Source: Chrysochromulina tobinii (taxonomy: Eukaryota; Haptophyta; Prymnesiales; Chrysochromulinaceae). From it: 18,305 nt of DNA. Shown in pieces: positions 16,632 to 18,305 of this stretch. The stretch lies in contig JWZX01002838.1 of assembly GCA_001275005.1 (NCBI GenBank), forward strand, positions 1-18,305, in the 5' to 3' direction. Positions within the stretch are counted from its first letter, which is position 1. The number at the start of each line of letters is the position of its first letter. The notes under the pieces are model-generated. The model had not been told where the DNA came from and did not search any database. It worked only from the letters and a program-made list of their open reading frames with translations. Position numbers and translations under genes: made by a program.

Positions 16632-18214
16632 ATGCCGGTGGCCTGCACCTTCGCGAACATTTACGTGGCGTCGAGTGCACCTGCACCAGCAAGCGCGCGC
16701 TGTTCGTCAGCAGCAAGCGAGCGCGGCGCAGCTGTGCGCAGGAGAAAGGTGACGATCATGGCGCCAGAGCCAACCGTGCATGAGCATGAGCCCTGTGAGG
16801 CCGGGCCGCCGCGACTCTCGACCTCACAGTGCGACTCTCGACTCTCCCGGCGACTCTCGACCTCCTCGAGCTTCTTTGGAGCGGACACACACGTGCCACT
16901 CGTGAGAGCCGGGGTTCCGGGCGGCAGCGGCAGCGGCGGCGGCAGCAACGGCGGAGGCAGCGGCGGCGGCAGCAGCGGCGGCGGCATCGGCCAGCCCTCG
17001 TTCGCTCCTCCTCACGTCACGCTCGCCACATCTGCGCCCATCATGCCGGGTGCGGCGGCGGGAGCATCGCGGCGGCCAGGCGGCGAGGAGGGTGCGAGCT
17101 GGGTGTGGCAGTGGTGCACCCAGAGTCGGATCGGGACGGCGACGGAGGCGGACTGGGTGCTCTACGCGGACGAGGTGATCGACGCCCTCGAGGAGCTCTG
17201 GTGGGCCACCGACGACACCTCCGCTTTCCGGTATGCGCTCTCCCTCGAGGGCGACGAGCACAGCATCGCAATGGCATGCAAGGCGGACGCGTTCCATAGG
17301 ATGACTGGCGGCGTGAGCGTGACGCGGGTGCGCCGGCGCCAATTCGGCCCTCCGGTGCGAGAGCAGCTGCAGCGCCAGCGCCAGCTCCGCGACGAGGCAC
17401 GTCAGCAGCGCGAGGCCGCCGCCGCCGGAGGTGGTGGCGCTGGCGCTGGCGGGAGCGGCGGGGGCGGCGCGGCGAGCAGTGCGAAGCGCACGGGCCACTT
17501 GAGCGGCGCGTCGGTGCGTGGCGGCGGGGCGGGGGCACCGCTGCCCCTGTCCATGGAGGAGCTGCGGGCGATCCACGCGCGGCTCGAGGCGGCGGCCGCG
17601 GCGGCCGAGGCGGAGGTGGTGGCGCTACCGGCCGACTTTGAGCGCGCGCTCGGCACGGCGCTGAGGAAGCAGCTCGATGGGGTGGGAGGGCTGCGGCTGC
17701 TTGAGCTGCTCCAAACTTGGGATCCCGAGCGCACGGGCCTCAAGCGTGTCGACTTCCGGCGGCACGTGCGCACCGGGCTCAAGTTGAGCGGCGCAACAAA
17801 TGCGGAGCTCGACCGCGTGTTTGACGAGGTGACGGGGGGCGGCGGCGCGGCGCTCGCGGCGCCCAAGGCACTCAAGCCGCACCTCGAGAAGGCCTTGGAG
17901 CGCGCGGCGACGCCCGAGCCGCTCGTAGCGGCCCTCGAGCAGCGTGCAGCCGCCAAGCGTGGCGCGCTGGCTCCGGTGGAGCGAGCCCTCGAAGCATTAG
18001 CGGCCGTGCACGAGGCGGAGGCACTTGAGGAGGCACAGCGAGAACGGGCGGTGCTCGCAGCACGGCGTACGGCGGCGGCGCTGCAGGCGGCGGTGGTCGA
18101 GGCTGAGAAGGCGCGGGCGGCCGAGGAGGCGGCGGCCAAGGAGGCAGCGGCTCTCAAGGAGAGAGAGGAGGAGAAACGGCAAGCGGCCGAGCGCGAGAAG
18201 CGCGAGACGGACAA

Positions 18215-18277
<63 letters not shown>

Positions 18278-18305
18278 GCGAGGGGGCGAGGGGCGAGCAG
18301 GTGAG
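16632..18305 (+). CDS. WWE-domain protein with Ala-rich coiled coil (3'-partial)
   Basis: The frame is open from ATG 16632 (A at -3) to the right edge, 558 codons, with an upstream in-frame stop at 16575. ATG 16758 (ATCATGG) is a strong alternative start. The order is: Ser/Ala-rich N-terminus; a Gly/Ser linker (about 97-118); a WWE-like domain at about 157-234, beginning WVWQWCTQ, with a central DWVLYADEVIDALEELWW and ending VTRVRRRQFGP; a Gly-rich linker; a weak EF-hand-like segment near DPERTGLKRVDF (about 360-372); a charged Ala/Glu/Lys coiled coil (about 455-528); and 20 consecutive Ala. WWE domains bind iso-ADP-ribose or partners in ubiquitin and ADP-ribosylation pathways, so a later E3-ligase or PARP domain downstream is possible but not visible. 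The window ends in GCGAGCAG|GTGAG, a good splice-donor match, so the exon may end at 18300. Confidence 0.72.
18215..18274 (+). repeat. Pure (GGC)20 microsatellite encoding poly-Ala
   Basis: Twenty uninterrupted GGC units are read in the gene 6 frame as 20 GCG alanine codons (18216-18275). The run directly extends the Ala-rich coiled coil. Such a pure run is prone to length change and to assembly error. Confidence 0.85.

Noticed and set aside
17402-18214. Minus-strand Ser/Ala-rich ORF (270 codons) at the right edge
   Set aside because: It is the complement of the Ala/Glu coiled-coil part of the WWE gene; the plus frame has an open reading frame with a WWE-like domain.

Overview
The window is GC-rich nuclear DNA from a eukaryote, most likely a microalga. 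Signs are a spliceosomal-type intron (GT...AG) splitting one gene, very long proteins built from eukaryotic domains (EF-hand, WW, IQ, WWE, a Vps62-like tail), a probable N-myristoylation signal, and a secreted-type multi-pass membrane protein with a short Cys-rich CDDGG motif of a kind I associate with haptophyte and related algal proteomes. I favour a haptophyte, with a pelagophyte or another GC-rich alga as alternatives; the sequence alone does not settle it. I saw no tRNA or rRNA gene, CRISPR array, transposase or virus-like gene.

Layout. (1) 1-9859, plus strand: the 3' part of a giant gene, open at the left edge, in two exons (1-2477 and 2795-9859). It encodes at least 3179 residues of a DUF3638/DUF3645-type ATPase with helicase-like motifs, EF-hands and a Vps62-like C-terminus. 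(2) 10036-11361, plus: a protein with degenerate IQ repeats and a WW domain. (3) 11816-13006, minus: a Gfo/Idh/MocA-family oxidoreductase, convergent with gene 2. (4) 13314-13763, minus: a 149-residue protein with an MGCxxSK acylation signal. (5) 14214-16301, minus: a secretory, EF-hand-bearing, five-helix membrane protein. (6) 16632 to beyond the right edge, plus and divergent from gene 5: a WWE-domain protein with a long Ala-rich coiled coil. Gene 6 has no in-frame stop inside the window, and the last bases look like a splice donor.

These genes do not form an operon; each looks independently expressed. Loose shared themes are calcium (EF-hands in genes 1 and 5, weakly 6; calmodulin-type IQ repeats in gene 2) and ubiquitin/ADP-ribose biology (the family label of gene 1, WWE in gene 6). 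Neighbourhood alone does not show that they work together. The intergenic stretches are short (177-450 bp) and hold several exact small repeats and palindromes. The most interesting items are the giant helicase-like ATPase with its calcium-binding tail, its single intron flanked by an 8-bp direct repeat as expected of an insertion-derived (introner-like) intron, and the WWE gene at the right edge.
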